Of a DNA stretch of 64,000 nucleotides, positions 29,007 to 39,288 are shown piece by piece. The position numbers were made by a program, and so were the translations under genes. The stretch covers positions 1,240,001-1,304,000 of the forward strand of contig NC_042507.1 in the NCBI RefSeq assembly GCF_003054445.1, given 5' to 3'. The stretch's first letter is position 1, and each line of letters starts with the position of its first letter. This DNA comes from Pichia kudriavzevii. Its lineage: Eukaryota; Ascomycota; Pichiomycetes; Pichiales; Pichiaceae. The notes beneath the pieces are model-generated. The model was not told where the DNA came from, made no database searches, and was given only the letters and a program-made list of their open reading frames with translations.

Positions 29007-32000
29007 TTAAATGTGCAAGATTGCAGAAATGAGAAGAGCAATGCTTATACCGACGCCATTGGCCGTGATTTGTCCTGCCAACCCGGAATATATGGAGCCT
29101 TCCGAAACTTCTGGAGTAGAAACGCTAGGTGACGCACTACTTGGAGCAGGGAAAGGGGGTTGTTGTTGGGTGAGTGTAGTTGCAGAATGTCCTGGAACGG
29201 GTGCTTCAGAGGATCCCTTCGTAGAGCTAGGATTACCCGTATCGCTTGGATGGGTTTCAGTCGATGGTGGGTTTATTGGTGTTGATGAAGTTTGTGAAGC
29301 TGACGGTGTAGCCGTCGTTGAAGGTGGTGCTGGTAAAACAGATGTTAATGGTGGTGCTGGTGTTCCCGCGGATCCAGATGTTTCTGGCGGTGTATTTGTA
29401 GTATCTGGATTATCCGGTGTACTTGTCGGAGTTGTCTCAGTTTGAGAATGTGCTTGTGGCTCTGTTCTGGTCACTTCAGGGGCAGCGGTGCCTGAGTTAG
29501 TTGGTTTAGTTGTATCATTTAGTTGAGACGACTCCGGACAGGTTGTCTCTGTCGAGGTGTCCGTGACCGTAACCTCACTGATATGACACTTGTTATCGGA
29601 ACAACTTGTAACTGTAACTACTGCCGTCTCCGTCTCACTTGTTGTAATTGATGGCGTTGACTGTGGGACTGATGAGGTAACAGAAGGAGTATAGGTTGAG
29701 GTTGGCTCACTTGAATCAGACCCTGTACTACTTGTGGTTGTTGGTAAACAAGAATAAGGTGGTGTTTCAACAACAACCAATGTACCATTAACATAGCCGC
29801 CTTCTAAGTTGGTGGTACCAATGAAAGTAGTGTAAGACACAGTAGTGTCACACCTTGAGCCTGCTTCAGTTGTAACATACACATTACATGTTGGTGGTGG
29901 AGTTGCAACAATCACTTCAACGCTGGTTACCATTCCCACACTCTGGGGAATAGTGTATGTGATTGTAGTAAATTCACAGAGACTATTTTCAGTTGTAGTG
30001 ATGGTGGTGAAAGCGTTGCTTGGAGTGGTGGATATTACAGCTGAGCTTTGGGTGCACGTGTCAACTGGGGTAGAAACAATAATGTCGACTGACACAGTAG
30101 TTATGGAGTCAGTACCCACAAACGTAGTTGTGGTAGTTCCAGTGGATGCACTACAGTTCGTAGCATCAGTGGTTGTTGAAAAAGTAGTAAACGATGTCAA
30201 GCATGAAACTGGCGGAGTGAAAATACTAGTTACAACTTCGACATTGCCGGTGCCAGAGATAACAGTCGTTGAGGAAATAACAACGGTTGAGATTGAACAT
30301 TCTGAGTTTTCTGTTGTTACTGCTGTAGTAGTAAATAGGGTCTGAGTTTCACTTGTTAAACTGTTTGTAGGCTCAATTGATGAAGAAAGAGCGCTTGGTA
30401 TAACACTAGTAATTCCGCCTGTGGTACTGGTTAAAATACTAATGCTAGTAGTATCAGTCAGGCTAATACTGGAGCTAGATGTATCTGAAGATGAAATTCC
30501 TCCTGTTCTGTTAGGTAAAGTTGAAAGGAAGGATAAACTCGATGAACTAGCCAAAGCGCTTGGAACTATTGCAGGAGTTGTAGAAGTGGATGCAGAAGTT
30601 GATTGGCTGAATGGTTGTAGTGACGATAAAGTAGTTGTTAATTTTGTACTAGATAGTGTACTAGATGGCGTATTTGATGGTGTGCTAGATGGTACACTTG
30701 ATGGTGCATTTGATGGTGTGCTGGATGGTACACTTGATGGTGCACTTGATGGTGCACTTGATGATGCACTTGATGGTGTGCTAGATGGTGCACTTGATGG
30801 TGTACTTGATGGTGCACTTGATGCTTTTGATGCACTTGATGGTGCACTTGATGCACTTGATGGTGCATTTGATGGTGTGCTAGATGGTACACTTGATGAT
30901 GCATTTGATGGTGTGCTGGATGGTACACTTGATGGTGCACTTGAGGGTGCACTTGATGGTGCACTTGAGGGTGTGCTAGATGGTGCACTTGAGGGTGTGC
31001 TAGATGGTGTACTTGATGGTGTACTTGATGGTGTACTTGATGGTGTACTTGATGGTGTACTAGATGGTGTACTAGATGGTGTACTAGATGGTGTACTAGA
31101 TGATGCCGAAATTAAAGTGTTGGATGTGAATCTGGAGCTTAAAGGAGTACTTGATACAATGGAAGGAGGATAAGTTGTTCCAATATATATAATTTCGTTA
31201 GTTGTGGTAATTGGACTTCCGTCTTTTCCTGTAATTGTCACCTGTTCAAATCTTGTTGTATTGAATGTAGAACCCCAAGTAGTGGTAACTGTTGGAAATG
31301 GAGGCCTGACTATGTAAACATAGGTAGATGTTGTAACTTCACCAAGGCTGTTGGTTATTACTGAACCTGTTGAAATAGTCTGATAGCTAGTGCCTGTGAT
31401 AAACGAATAAGATGTGGCATAATAAGGAATATAAAGAACCACTTCGTATCCAGTAGTCTTCCCCTGTGCAACAATCGCTTGTGTCACTGTAGACGTTGTG
31501 GACCCAGTGTAGAGAGAGTAAACAGATGTTGGAGATGGATACACGTTGATCATTTCCCAATCTGAAATTTCCGAATTGTAGTAGTATGAAGTAGTTGTAG
31601 CATACGAGCTTCCCCAGAAGCTATAAGTTGTCGGAAAAGTACCAACAATTTCCAACCAAGATGAATTTCCACTCGTTGTTGTTCTAGTTGTTGGTGTTGC
31701 ACCGGTAATAAAATGAGTACCTCTTCCTGGATAATAGAAGTAAATTTGTGAATAACCATAGAGATTACCATCCGAGTCCGTGGAGGTAACAATTAAAGAT
31801 GGTGGAGCCTGATATGGCTGGTTTGTACCAGTGTAAAAGACAGTTGTTGATCTGCTGACAATATACTCTTGGATATATGAGCTAGTAGTTGCAACACCAT
31901 TGACTGTGGTAACTGTGTACGTTGTATAGGTTGCTCCGGATGCCCTAGCCCAAGTTGACCGTTCTTTGAAGATGGAGGCAGGAGACATGAGTACCCAACT

Positions 32001-33352
32001 GGTACCTATTACTGTAGGGTAAGGGGACATTGTTGGGGCGTAATTGTCTGGATAAGTTATTACTGTTGATAATGGTGGTCCATAAACATATTTAACTGTT
32101 GTAGAAGCACCAGTAGAAACAGTGGTCGATAAAGTGTTATAATCACCGGCGATATAACTAGTCTGTGGAACTTGAATGAAAACTTGGACAACAGTTGAGG
32201 TACCAACAAGTCTCGTTATTGTATATCTTGTATTTTGAGTATAGTAAGGGATTAAGGTTGTTGAATATGGTGGTATGTCAATACTAACAATTTGGCCGGG
32301 AACCAGTCCACCTTGATAAGATATATAGCCCGTTGTAGTATAGGTATGGGAATCCGTATACGAACCTTGATGATAAATTGTTGTAGTTGCAATATTAGAT
32401 GGATATATGATTTCTTCAACAACAATCGAAGACCCACTAGCATCAGTTGTAACATAGCTCACTGTTTTCGAAGCTGATCCAGAAGTGACCCAACTTGTAG
32501 AAGTAACAAATGTAGTACTGACAACCTGCGGTGTACAATTGTTTGGAGAAGATGATACCTGATACAGATAGTTACCAACATCACCTGAAGAACCTGAAGG
32601 GGTAGTGACCTGAAAATTCATAGACCCAGCGGAAATGGCATTGAGGTAGACAACTCTGAAAGGATATAGAGAACCTGCTTCTAAGTAAACCCATGATGAA
32701 ACTTGTGTGGGATCATCGGAATTAAAGGCTTTGGATGAAAATATCAAAGGGGTGGTACTGCCAGGTGTTAGGTTGCCCGTGCAACAATCATAAGCAGAAG
32801 TACCTATGAAGGCCATAACACCATCATCAACATTTTGAATATCAAACTGATATATACCAGATTCGGGTGCTGTAATAAAAAAATTAGATCGTTTAGTTAG
32901 TATCATAGTTTAGTTGGGGGGGGCATCGTCATTAGGATGAAATAAAATTGAATAGTTTTTAGCTTGCAATGTTTCCAGTATTTATGTTAAGACATACCTT
33001 TGAAATAACCATTTGCTTCCATAAGAAAATGAGAAGTATCCATATTGACCCCAAATAGATTTGTAGTGCCACCATTGAGGCTGAAAGACAAGGCACCTTG
33101 ATGATTGAATGATCCAATAACGGAGTTAGTTTGGTATCCGCCTTGGTAAAAGCCATTGCTGGATATCAAAGCAGGTTGATTAGGAGGAACAGAAAACATT
33201 CGACCTGTAGCACCCTGTGCAGTTTCAATGTCGGCCCAATTACAACCTTGTAAAGAGTCGACGATAGCACCTGATGTAGCTGCATCTGCAGTTATTAAGT
33301 GCAACAGAAAATATAAAAGTGAATAAATAAGACGATGAATTTGAAGTTTCAT
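29007..33352 (-). CDS. GPI-anchored cell-wall adhesin with GLEYA/PA14-like domain, spliced
   Basis: Two exons, 33352-32998 and 32869-29007, join in frame to give 1405 residues. A signal peptide (residues 1-24, KLQIHRLIYSLLYFLLHLIT) precedes a GLEYA/PA14-like ligand head to about residue 200. Its core reads YFKAPESGIYQFDIQNVDDG and has the Asp-Asp of the calcium/sugar site and a Cys pair (AYDCC). Then come about ten degenerate Thr/Ser/Tyr-rich beta modules. A Ser/Thr/Pro tandem-repeat stalk (SSTP units, bases 30650-31106) follows, then four modules of about 50 residues with two cysteines each (about 29735-30310) and a VTVTSCSDNKCHISEVTV segment. The C-terminus ends in a hydrophobic GPI signal (GVGISIALLISAILHI). 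The role inferred is adhesion or flocculation. The ligand is unknown and no close family member is named. Confidence 0.88.
30650..31106. repeat. 12-base tandem repeats encoding SSTP/SSAP units in the adhesin stalk
   Basis: About 38 copies of a 12-base unit (GATGGTGTACTA and variants on the plus strand) encode Ser-Thr/Ala-Pro-Ser on the minus strand. The most uniform copies are at 31000-31100; more diverged copies lie on the other side. Such arrays commonly expand and shrink, changing stalk length. Confidence 0.93.
32870..32997 (-). other. Spliceosomal intron in the adhesin gene
   Basis: 128-base intron on the minus strand: donor GTATGT (32997-32992), branch site TACTAAC (32902-32896), a T-rich tract and acceptor ATTACAG ending at 32870. 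Splicing joins phase 1 to give an Ala codon and restores the conserved YFKAPESG block. Without splicing, translation would stop after 121 codons. Confidence 0.93.
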
Positions 33353-34785
33353 CTTTATGCTTAGTGGCTTCTTCTTGCTGCTTCTGGTTTAGTTTAACGA
33401 TCAAAGCAAAGGTTGAATGTTTCTGGAACTTCCAAGCCAAATTATAAGAATTCAGGGTTTATTTATATGAAAAATCCAGGTTTACTCTTTACCAATGTTC
33501 CAGTGATAATTTTGGTTGGGCATGGCGTTAATTGCTTCTCATGAATTCCAATTGGACTTTGACAAAAAAATTGGCTTTTGCCAAGTAAATCAACTTTCGC
33601 CAGCTTGAAAAAGACGAATCATCAAACTATATTTGTGTCCGTGAACAAGGCGCATTCTTACATTCCATAATTCTCATGCACCTCGGCATTGTTTTTTCCA
33701 GAGTAATTTAATCTTCCTGCAGATCTCATGCATCGAATTTCATCATTATCTATACGGTGAATATATTTGTTTAAATTTACGATTGTATGCAAAATCCCTC
33801 AAGCCCCAAAACAAAATCCCATGCTTATGATTACTATACTTTCTCTAGAGTTAGAAAATAGCATGTCCCCGCCCACATAAAAATGTGTCCCTACGCAGGC
33901 CCTACTTGGATAGAGCAAATCAATAGAGCCTATAACTCTGATAAGTAAGTAGTATGTAATGCACCTAAAGTGCTTTGGACTGCAAAATCAGGAATTCTTG
34001 TTTAGCAATAACTCCGCCAAAGCGTTTAAGCAGATATCCTCGTTTGCAGAGATGTATTTCTTTCTTGATAACACAAAGTTGCTATAATTTCCCATTTGCA
34101 TATCGGTGGTCTTGATCTCCACAATCGAGATGATTGTCTAGGTTATTTGGATCATCTTACCCATATGCATATAGAGTAATTCATATTATGGATAGTGCAA
34201 GAAAACGCAAATCTTTTGTCTATTATATGCACCAAGCGTTATTATGATCGTGGGAGGTGCTAGGAAACTCAAATTTTGAATCCACCTTTTGCAGCTCGCG
34301 TGCATGATTTCGTAGATCTATTCGCAATAAACCGAGGAGACGCAACATCAAAATATGTCGTGGACTCGTTAATATTTAGTTTTTTCTTTAAATTCTAGGG
34401 ATGCTTTAATGTGAGCAAATGAGCAAACACTCAAAACAAAAACTAATGGACCACTATTTAGTTGTTGTTCTATCTAAGTCTACTCACGATTTCTAATTGC
34501 TCATTCAATCAATATGGAAACTTTCAAGTGTATGTAAAGCATAAAAGAAATTTTTTTGAATAATTAGAAAAACTATTATTAAAAAATCTATAGTATATAT
34601 TTTTTTTTTTTTTTACCGAAGGAGAAAGAAAAGAAAAAGCATTGCAGGAGTCACGTGACCAATCTATTTCTCTCTAGAGGGATTGTTTGAGTAAGAGAAA
34701 AAATCGACAAGGGTTTATCTTAAGAATAAATAAGTGAATATATAGAGTAGATATAGGGGGTAGGATTGGATAATAAACGTTGCAT
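33353..34785. other. Adhesin upstream region
   Basis: 1433 bases between the adhesin start and the NUHM stop. It contains a 16-base T run at about 34599-34614 and a palindromic GTCACGTGAC at 34650-34659. No gene is seen. Very long upstream regions are typical of regulated yeast adhesin genes. Confidence 0.55.
34650..34659. promoter_or_regulatory. Palindromic Cbf1-type site
   Basis: GTCACGTGAC is a perfect palindrome containing RTCACRTG on both strands, immediately followed by a CCAAT pentamer (34659-34663, overlapping its last base). It lies about 1.3 kb upstream of the adhesin and 127 bases beyond the NUHM stop. Confidence 0.4.
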
Positions 34786-35505
34786 TTATAAGTCGCTTCT
34801 AGTGACAGTAGAGACATCCAATGGTTCTTCAGTTAAGGTCTTTGGGCCAGAGAATGGTTCACAGGATTCTCTTCTAGAAGATCCTGGTTTAGGGATGTTA
34901 CCGCTGGCAAAACCGTCCAAAATCTTGATGACTTCCTCCTTAGTCTTCAAGTCTTCATAGAAATCGTCGTTGACTTGAATCATAGGAGCATTGGAACAAG
35001 CACCCAAACATTCGACTTCTTCAAGGGAGAACAACCCATCTTTGGAAACTTCACCTGGTTGTAGCTTCAACTTCTCCATGATTGTTTCCATCACCTGGTC
35101 GGAATTACAAATTTGGCACGGAGTGGTTGTACAAACTTGAATATGGTACTTACCAACTGGCTTCCTTTGATACATGGTATAGAAAGATGCAACTTCATAG
35201 ACTCTCATTGGTGGCATATCCAACAATTTGGCAACATAGTTCATAGCACTGATGGAAGTGTAGCCAATTTGTCTTTGTGCTAGATCTAATAAAGGCATGC
35301 ATGCTCCCTTCTTGTATTGTGGTGGGTATTTCTTTATGATTACTTCTGCTCTTTTTTTGTTTTCTGCATCAAACTCAAATGGAACATCTGGATTGTTTTC
35401 CTTGGTGTTTCTGTGAACAGCCAAAATATGAGAAGATCTTACGAATCTCGCAGATGGAGATGCCACTAGTCTTCTGGTGTTGTTTCTAATTACAGCGGAG
35501 AACAT
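34786..35505 (-). CDS. NUHM: NADH:ubiquinone oxidoreductase 24-kDa subunit (NDUFV2/NuoE)
   Basis: 239-residue subunit of the complex I NADH-oxidising arm. The N-terminus [20 protein letters not shown] is a mitochondrial presequence. The domain begins at [20 protein letters not shown]. The [2Fe-2S] N1a ligands are the cysteines of [13 protein letters not shown] and [33 protein letters not shown] is the family's most conserved block. The frame continues 75 bases upstream without ATG, so I start at the ATG 35503-35505, which gives the presequence. It is diagnostic of a yeast that has kept complex I. It is divergent from STR3 across 419 bases. Confidence 0.95.
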   Translation of the reverse strand: MFSAVIRNNTRRLVASPSARFVRSSHILAVHRNTKENNPDVPFEFDAENKKRAEVIIKKYPPQYKKGACMPLLDLAQRQIGYTSISAMNYVAKLLDMPPMRVYEVASFYTMYQRKPVGKYHIQVCTTTPCQICNSDQVMETIMEKLKLQPGEVSKDGLFSLEEVECLGACSNAPMIQVNDDFYEDLKTKEEVIKILDGFASGNIPKPGSSRRESCEPFSGPKTLTEEPLDVSTVTRSDL

Positions 35506-35924
35506 TGACTTATAGAGCCTCTGGATGTGATGGTTTGTTCCTTGTCTGTCTCCAACAAACTTCTTAGCTTCTCCTGTCACTAAAAACCTCTTGCAAATTC
35601 ATGTCGACGAATGGATAGCCGCGAAATTACAAGGACCCCAAAAACTCCGTGCACCGTACTAGAGAGATAAAATCGAAGAAAATTACCATGGGAGAAATAA
35701 TGAAACCTCGAAAAAATACATAAAAAAAAAATCACCTAATACGGTAAAGAAAACGGATGCGCCACGGGTAGGTGCACGTGAGCGCCACAACTTGATTTTC
35801 CCAAGGAACTTATCAGTCAACAGGATAGATGACTGATTAGGTACCACATTTCTATAGCAACTTTGAGATTTTTCTTTGTTGGTTTGTCCTCCCCACACCT
35901 ATCAACACAAACAGTTTTTTCAAC
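35506..35924. other. NUHM-STR3 divergent promoter
   Basis: 419 bases. It contains CACGTGA at 35775-35781, about 145 bases before STR3, and an A/T-rich tract at about 35717-35732. No extra gene. Confidence 0.6.
35775..35781. promoter_or_regulatory. CACGTGA box (Cbf1-type) upstream of STR3
   Basis: CACGTGA is the core bound by Cbf1, which with Met4 activates sulfur amino-acid genes. Its position 144 bases before STR3 fits that role. Confidence 0.6.
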
Positions 35925-37103
35925 ATGGCTCCTAAATATGGGATTAATACTAGACTTGTTAAAGTTGTGAATGACGATCATAACAAGGCATCGATTCCAC
36001 CAATTTATCAATCTACGACATTCAAGGCAGACTCGATTGATGGGTTTTCAAACTCCAAATACGATTACACAAGATCCGGCAATCCGACCAGAACTGTATT
36101 GCAGAAACATCTAGAATCGATCTTTGATTGTAAGTTTGCATGGGCTGTTAATTCTGGCATGGCATGTCTTGATGTTATTTTAAGTGCTCACGTTAAACCT
36201 GGTGAAGAGGTTATTGCTGGTCAGGACTTATATGGTGGTTCTGATAGATTACTTCATTTCTTTGAAAAGAAATCAAACTTGGTTATTAAGCATTATGATA
36301 CTACTAACTTGTCATTGATGAAGAAAGTCATAACTCCTAAAACTAAGCTTGTGTTGTTGGAATCTCCAACTAACCCTTTAATCAACGTTGTCGACGTTAG
36401 AGCAATCACCGATCATGCCCATAAGGTCAATCCAGACTGTGTTGTTGTTTTTGACAATACTATGATGACTCCACTGTTGATGTCTCCATTAGAATTGGGG
36501 GTGGATATTCAATACGAATCAGCAACAAAGTATTTGAATGGACATCATGATATAATGGCCGGTGTTCTGGCCACCAACAACGAAGAGATTGCGAAGAAAC
36601 TATTTTACGTTATAAATGCAACTGGTTCTGGCTTGGCACCTTTTGACTCTTGGTTGCTAATTAGAGGTTTGAAAACCTTGTCGATTAGATTAGAGAGAGA
36701 ACAAGAAAATTGTAGGAAACTAGCAAACTACTTGGTCTCCAAAGGCTTTAAGGTTAGATATACCGGTTTAAAGGATCATCCTCAATATGATTTGCATAAT
36801 AGCCAATGTAGAGGTCCAGGTGCTGTATTATCGTTTGAAACGGGTGATCTCAACTTCTCTTCGACAATTATTGAACATTGTGAAATTTTCTCTACAACTG
36901 TTTCATTTGGCTCGGTCTCATCTCTTATCTCCCTACCTTTGAGAATGTCACACGCATCGATTGACCCTTCTGTTCTGGAAGATAGAAATTTCCCTCAGGA
37001 TCTAATTAGAATCTGTACGGGTATTGAAGATATCGAAGATTTAATCAATGATTTGGATAACGCTATTAGAATCGCAACTCGAAAGTGTAATGCTAAGTTA
37101 TAG
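35925..37103 (+). CDS. STR3: Cystathionine beta-lyase
   Basis: 392-residue PLP enzyme that converts cystathionine to homocysteine, pyruvate and ammonia in methionine synthesis. The family blocks are YDYTRSGNPTR, AVNSGMACLDVIL, VLLESPTNPL and VVFDNTMMTP, with the PLP-binding Lys202 in ESATKYLNGHHD. SGLAPFDSWLLIRGLKTL and TVSFGSVSSLISLP-RMSHASID follow the pattern of S. cerevisiae Str3 rather than Cys3 or Str2. It is shorter than Str3 (465 residues) and lacks that protein's C-terminal extension. It ends in -AKL, a plausible peroxisomal PTS1 signal, as Str3 ends in SKL. The CACGTGA box upstream fits sulfur control. Confidence 0.9.
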   Translation: MAPKYGINTRLVKVVNDDHNKASIPPIYQSTTFKADSIDGFSNSKYDYTRSGNPTRTVLQKHLESIFDCKFAWAVNSGMACLDVILSAHVKPGEEVIAGQDLYGGSDRLLHFFEKKSNLVIKHYDTTNLSLMKKVITPKTKLVLLESPTNPLINVVDVRAITDHAHKVNPDCVVVFDNTMMTPLLMSPLELGVDIQYESATKYLNGHHDIMAGVLATNNEEIAKKLFYVINATGSGLAPFDSWLLIRGLKTLSIRLEREQENCRKLANYLVSKGFKVRYTGLKDHPQYDLHNSQCRGPGAVLSFETGDLNFSSTIIEHCEIFSTTVSFGSVSSLISLPLRMSHASIDPSVLEDRNFPQDLIRICTGIEDIEDLINDLDNAIRIATRKCNAKL

Positions 37104-37236
37104 AAGAAAACCAACAAAAAAATAAATAATTCAGGGGAAGAATATTTAAACATTTTTATACTTACAATATATTTCAACATATACTTACTATTCTTTTTTT
37201 TCCTTTTTTTTATAGTTTAATTTGATAAGACCCGCT

Positions 37237-38928
37237 TTATATAAAACAACAACATAACCATGAGAATACAGATCTGTTCCGCCCATTATTTCCCGTATCA
37301 TAATCTTCAAATCCATCTTGTGTATATCTATTAGCATAATCCCCATTTGCTAATAAACCAGACCTTTCATTAGCAGGGCCACCTGCCGAAACTGCACGTG
37401 TTTTGGCTGTCTTTTTTTGAAATTGGCCATTTGAACGCGTCCTTTTATTCTTACTATTGATATTATTATCATTGTAGTGAGTGTTATGGGATTGATGATT
37501 TGCATCTAATTGTTGTGTTTGTTGAGTGTTTGTATGTCGGACACCAGAGCCATACCCATTTAAATTTATCTTTTTATTCTTGTTCCAACTCCATCCTTGC
37601 CCATCGTTTAGTCTCATCCAATCATACTCATAATGCTCCAAGTCCAAATTCTTGAGCTCTTGTGCAGCCGAGTTAATAGTTGCAGAGTTTGATGAGAACT
37701 GGCCAGGAAATTGTTTCATCGTATTTGAAGTCAATTGAGAAATCGCCGTCGCTGTGGAATTTGCTGACTGAATACTACCTTCACTATAATTTGGGTTTTC
37801 AATCTCATCTAGTATGCTCTTGAATAGATTGATATAGGTTATATAATCAGGATCTTCATCAAACTTCAAATTTCTAACTTGCCGTACGTATTCACCAACC
37901 TGTAAAGGTAATCCACTGCATAATTCAGATATTGGAATTCTTTGTTTCTTTTCACCAATTTTTTCATACTTTAATTTATTTGTCGGTGCCTTCAACCCTT
38001 GCCATGGCAACTGCCCTTTCAAAAAATAAACAAAAACATTACCTAGACTCTCCAAATCATCCCTTCTAGACTGCTCTCTACCCAAGTGTGTATTTATAGA
38101 CATATACCTCGCCGTACCACTTAGTGATTTCCTCTCTCTATATGGAATATGCACATGGGTAATTGGATCTCTATATTGTTTTACCATTCCGTAATCCACC
38201 ATGTAGATTGTGTTGTCAGCAGTTGTTGCACCAATCAAAAAGTTGTCCGGTTTGATGTCTCTATAAATCATGTGATTTTCATGTAAAAATTGCAACCTCT
38301 CAATCATTTGAATAGCTAATCTCGAAACTGTTGGGACGGAAAACTTTCTGCCACACCATTCAAATAAATCCTCTAGAGAAGGCCCCAATAACTGAATGAT
38401 CAACACATTATAATAACCTTCCTGTCCAAAATAATATACCTTAGGTATACCATTTATAGACAAGTATCTATGGCGTTCTCTTTCGTAGTTCTCGTAGTAT
38501 TTCTTAATGGCATTGTTTAATATCTTATATGCTCTAAATTCATCCTTTAGCTGTGGTGCTTCACTCTTCCTTGACTCAAATTTGATGGCGATAGGTTGAT
38601 TGGACCTTAGTAAATCATATCCCTTGAATATAATACCAAACGATCCTTCTCCAATTTTTTGTGCAATTTGGTAATGCGATGCAATTATGTTTCTATTTTT
38701 CCCGGTACCAGAAGTTTTAGTACTATTGGAGTTAGTTGTGTTCACATCCATACTATTGTTATTGTTATTATTGTTATTAATGTCAGCATGCGTGCCATTT
38801 TGATTCCTAATAGGACGCCCACTAGATGGCATATCGATAGCAGAATTTGTGCAACTCTCTGACGATTTGTGCGCTCTAGCCCGTTGATCAAGTTGTGAAT
38901 TTGCTGTATGTTGTTGTGTGGACATCAT
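37237..38928 (-). CDS. YCK3: Vacuole-type casein kinase I Yck3
   Basis: 563-residue CK1-family kinase. The N-terminus is long and low in complexity, with an Asn run (about residues 52-60). The kinase domain begins at YQIAQKIGEGSFGIIFKGYD and includes YRDIKPDNFLIG, YRERKSLSGTARYMSINTHL and GQLPWQGLKA. The activation-loop DFG reads DYG (IYMVDYGMVKQYRD). After the kinase, YDWMRLNDGQGW matches a Yck3-specific tail block. The C-terminus WLCCCFI is a Cys cluster suited to palmitoylation, which brings Yck3 to the vacuole through the AP-3 route to phosphorylate HOPS and other substrates. The frame extends upstream only with a TTG, so the ATG at 38926-38928 is used; a second ATG follows directly. Confidence 0.88.
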   Translation of the reverse strand: MMSTQQHTANSQLDQRARAHKSSESCTNSAIDMPSSGRPIRNQNGTHADINNNNNNNNSMDVNTTNSNSTKTSGTGKNRNIIASHYQIAQKIGEGSFGIIFKGYDLLRSNQPIAIKFESRKSEAPQLKDEFRAYKILNNAIKKYYENYERERHRYLSINGIPKVYYFGQEGYYNVLIIQLLGPSLEDLFEWCGRKFSVPTVSRLAIQMIERLQFLHENHMIYRDIKPDNFLIGATTADNTIYMVDYGMVKQYRDPITHVHIPYRERKSLSGTARYMSINTHLGREQSRRDDLESLGNVFVYFLKGQLPWQGLKAPTNKLKYEKIGEKKQRIPISELCSGLPLQVGEYVRQVRNLKFDEDPDYITYINLFKSILDEIENPNYSEGSIQSANSTATAISQLTSNTMKQFPGQFSSNSATINSAAQELKNLDLEHYEYDWMRLNDGQGWSWNKNKKINLNGYGSGVRHTNTQQTQQLDANHQSHNTHYNDNNINSKNKRTRSNGQFQKKTAKTRAVSAGGPANERSGLLANGDYANRYTQDGFEDYDTGNNGRNRSVFSWLCCCFI

Positions 38929-39288
38929 ATGATAAGGCTGCGAATTGGGTGGTAATGTATTCTGCTCCCTTGTACAACACAAAAACAGCTAGTCGTAATT
39001 TATTTTCCACTATGTGTCGTATTTAGTGACAATTGTTACCTTTATCTCCAAGTAATAGCTAGGAATTTGATAGCCCAATTTTGTGAAAGTTACAGACTGA
39101 TGCTGGTTTTGCAGACATTCTCATCTCCAGCAGAAATTGCAAACTCGAAATGGAAAATCGCTGGAGACGCGGAGATTACAGACAATGTGCCAAACTAAAG
39201 AATCGATTCTGTTTATCTTATTTATCTAGTGGGTGGGATAACATACTTTGATTTTGCTATATACTACGTGCTGGATTGTTAACAGCCA
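38929..39288. other. YCK3 promoter / KNR4 3' flank
   Basis: 360 bases between minus-strand genes. No clear motif or gene is seen. Confidence 0.5.

Noticed and set aside
30421-31173. 250-codon plus-strand frame opposite the adhesin repeats (DGVLDGTLDGAL pattern)
   Set aside because: It is the antisense reading of the 12-base SSTP repeat. The spliced minus-strand gene with signal peptide and GPI signal explains the region.
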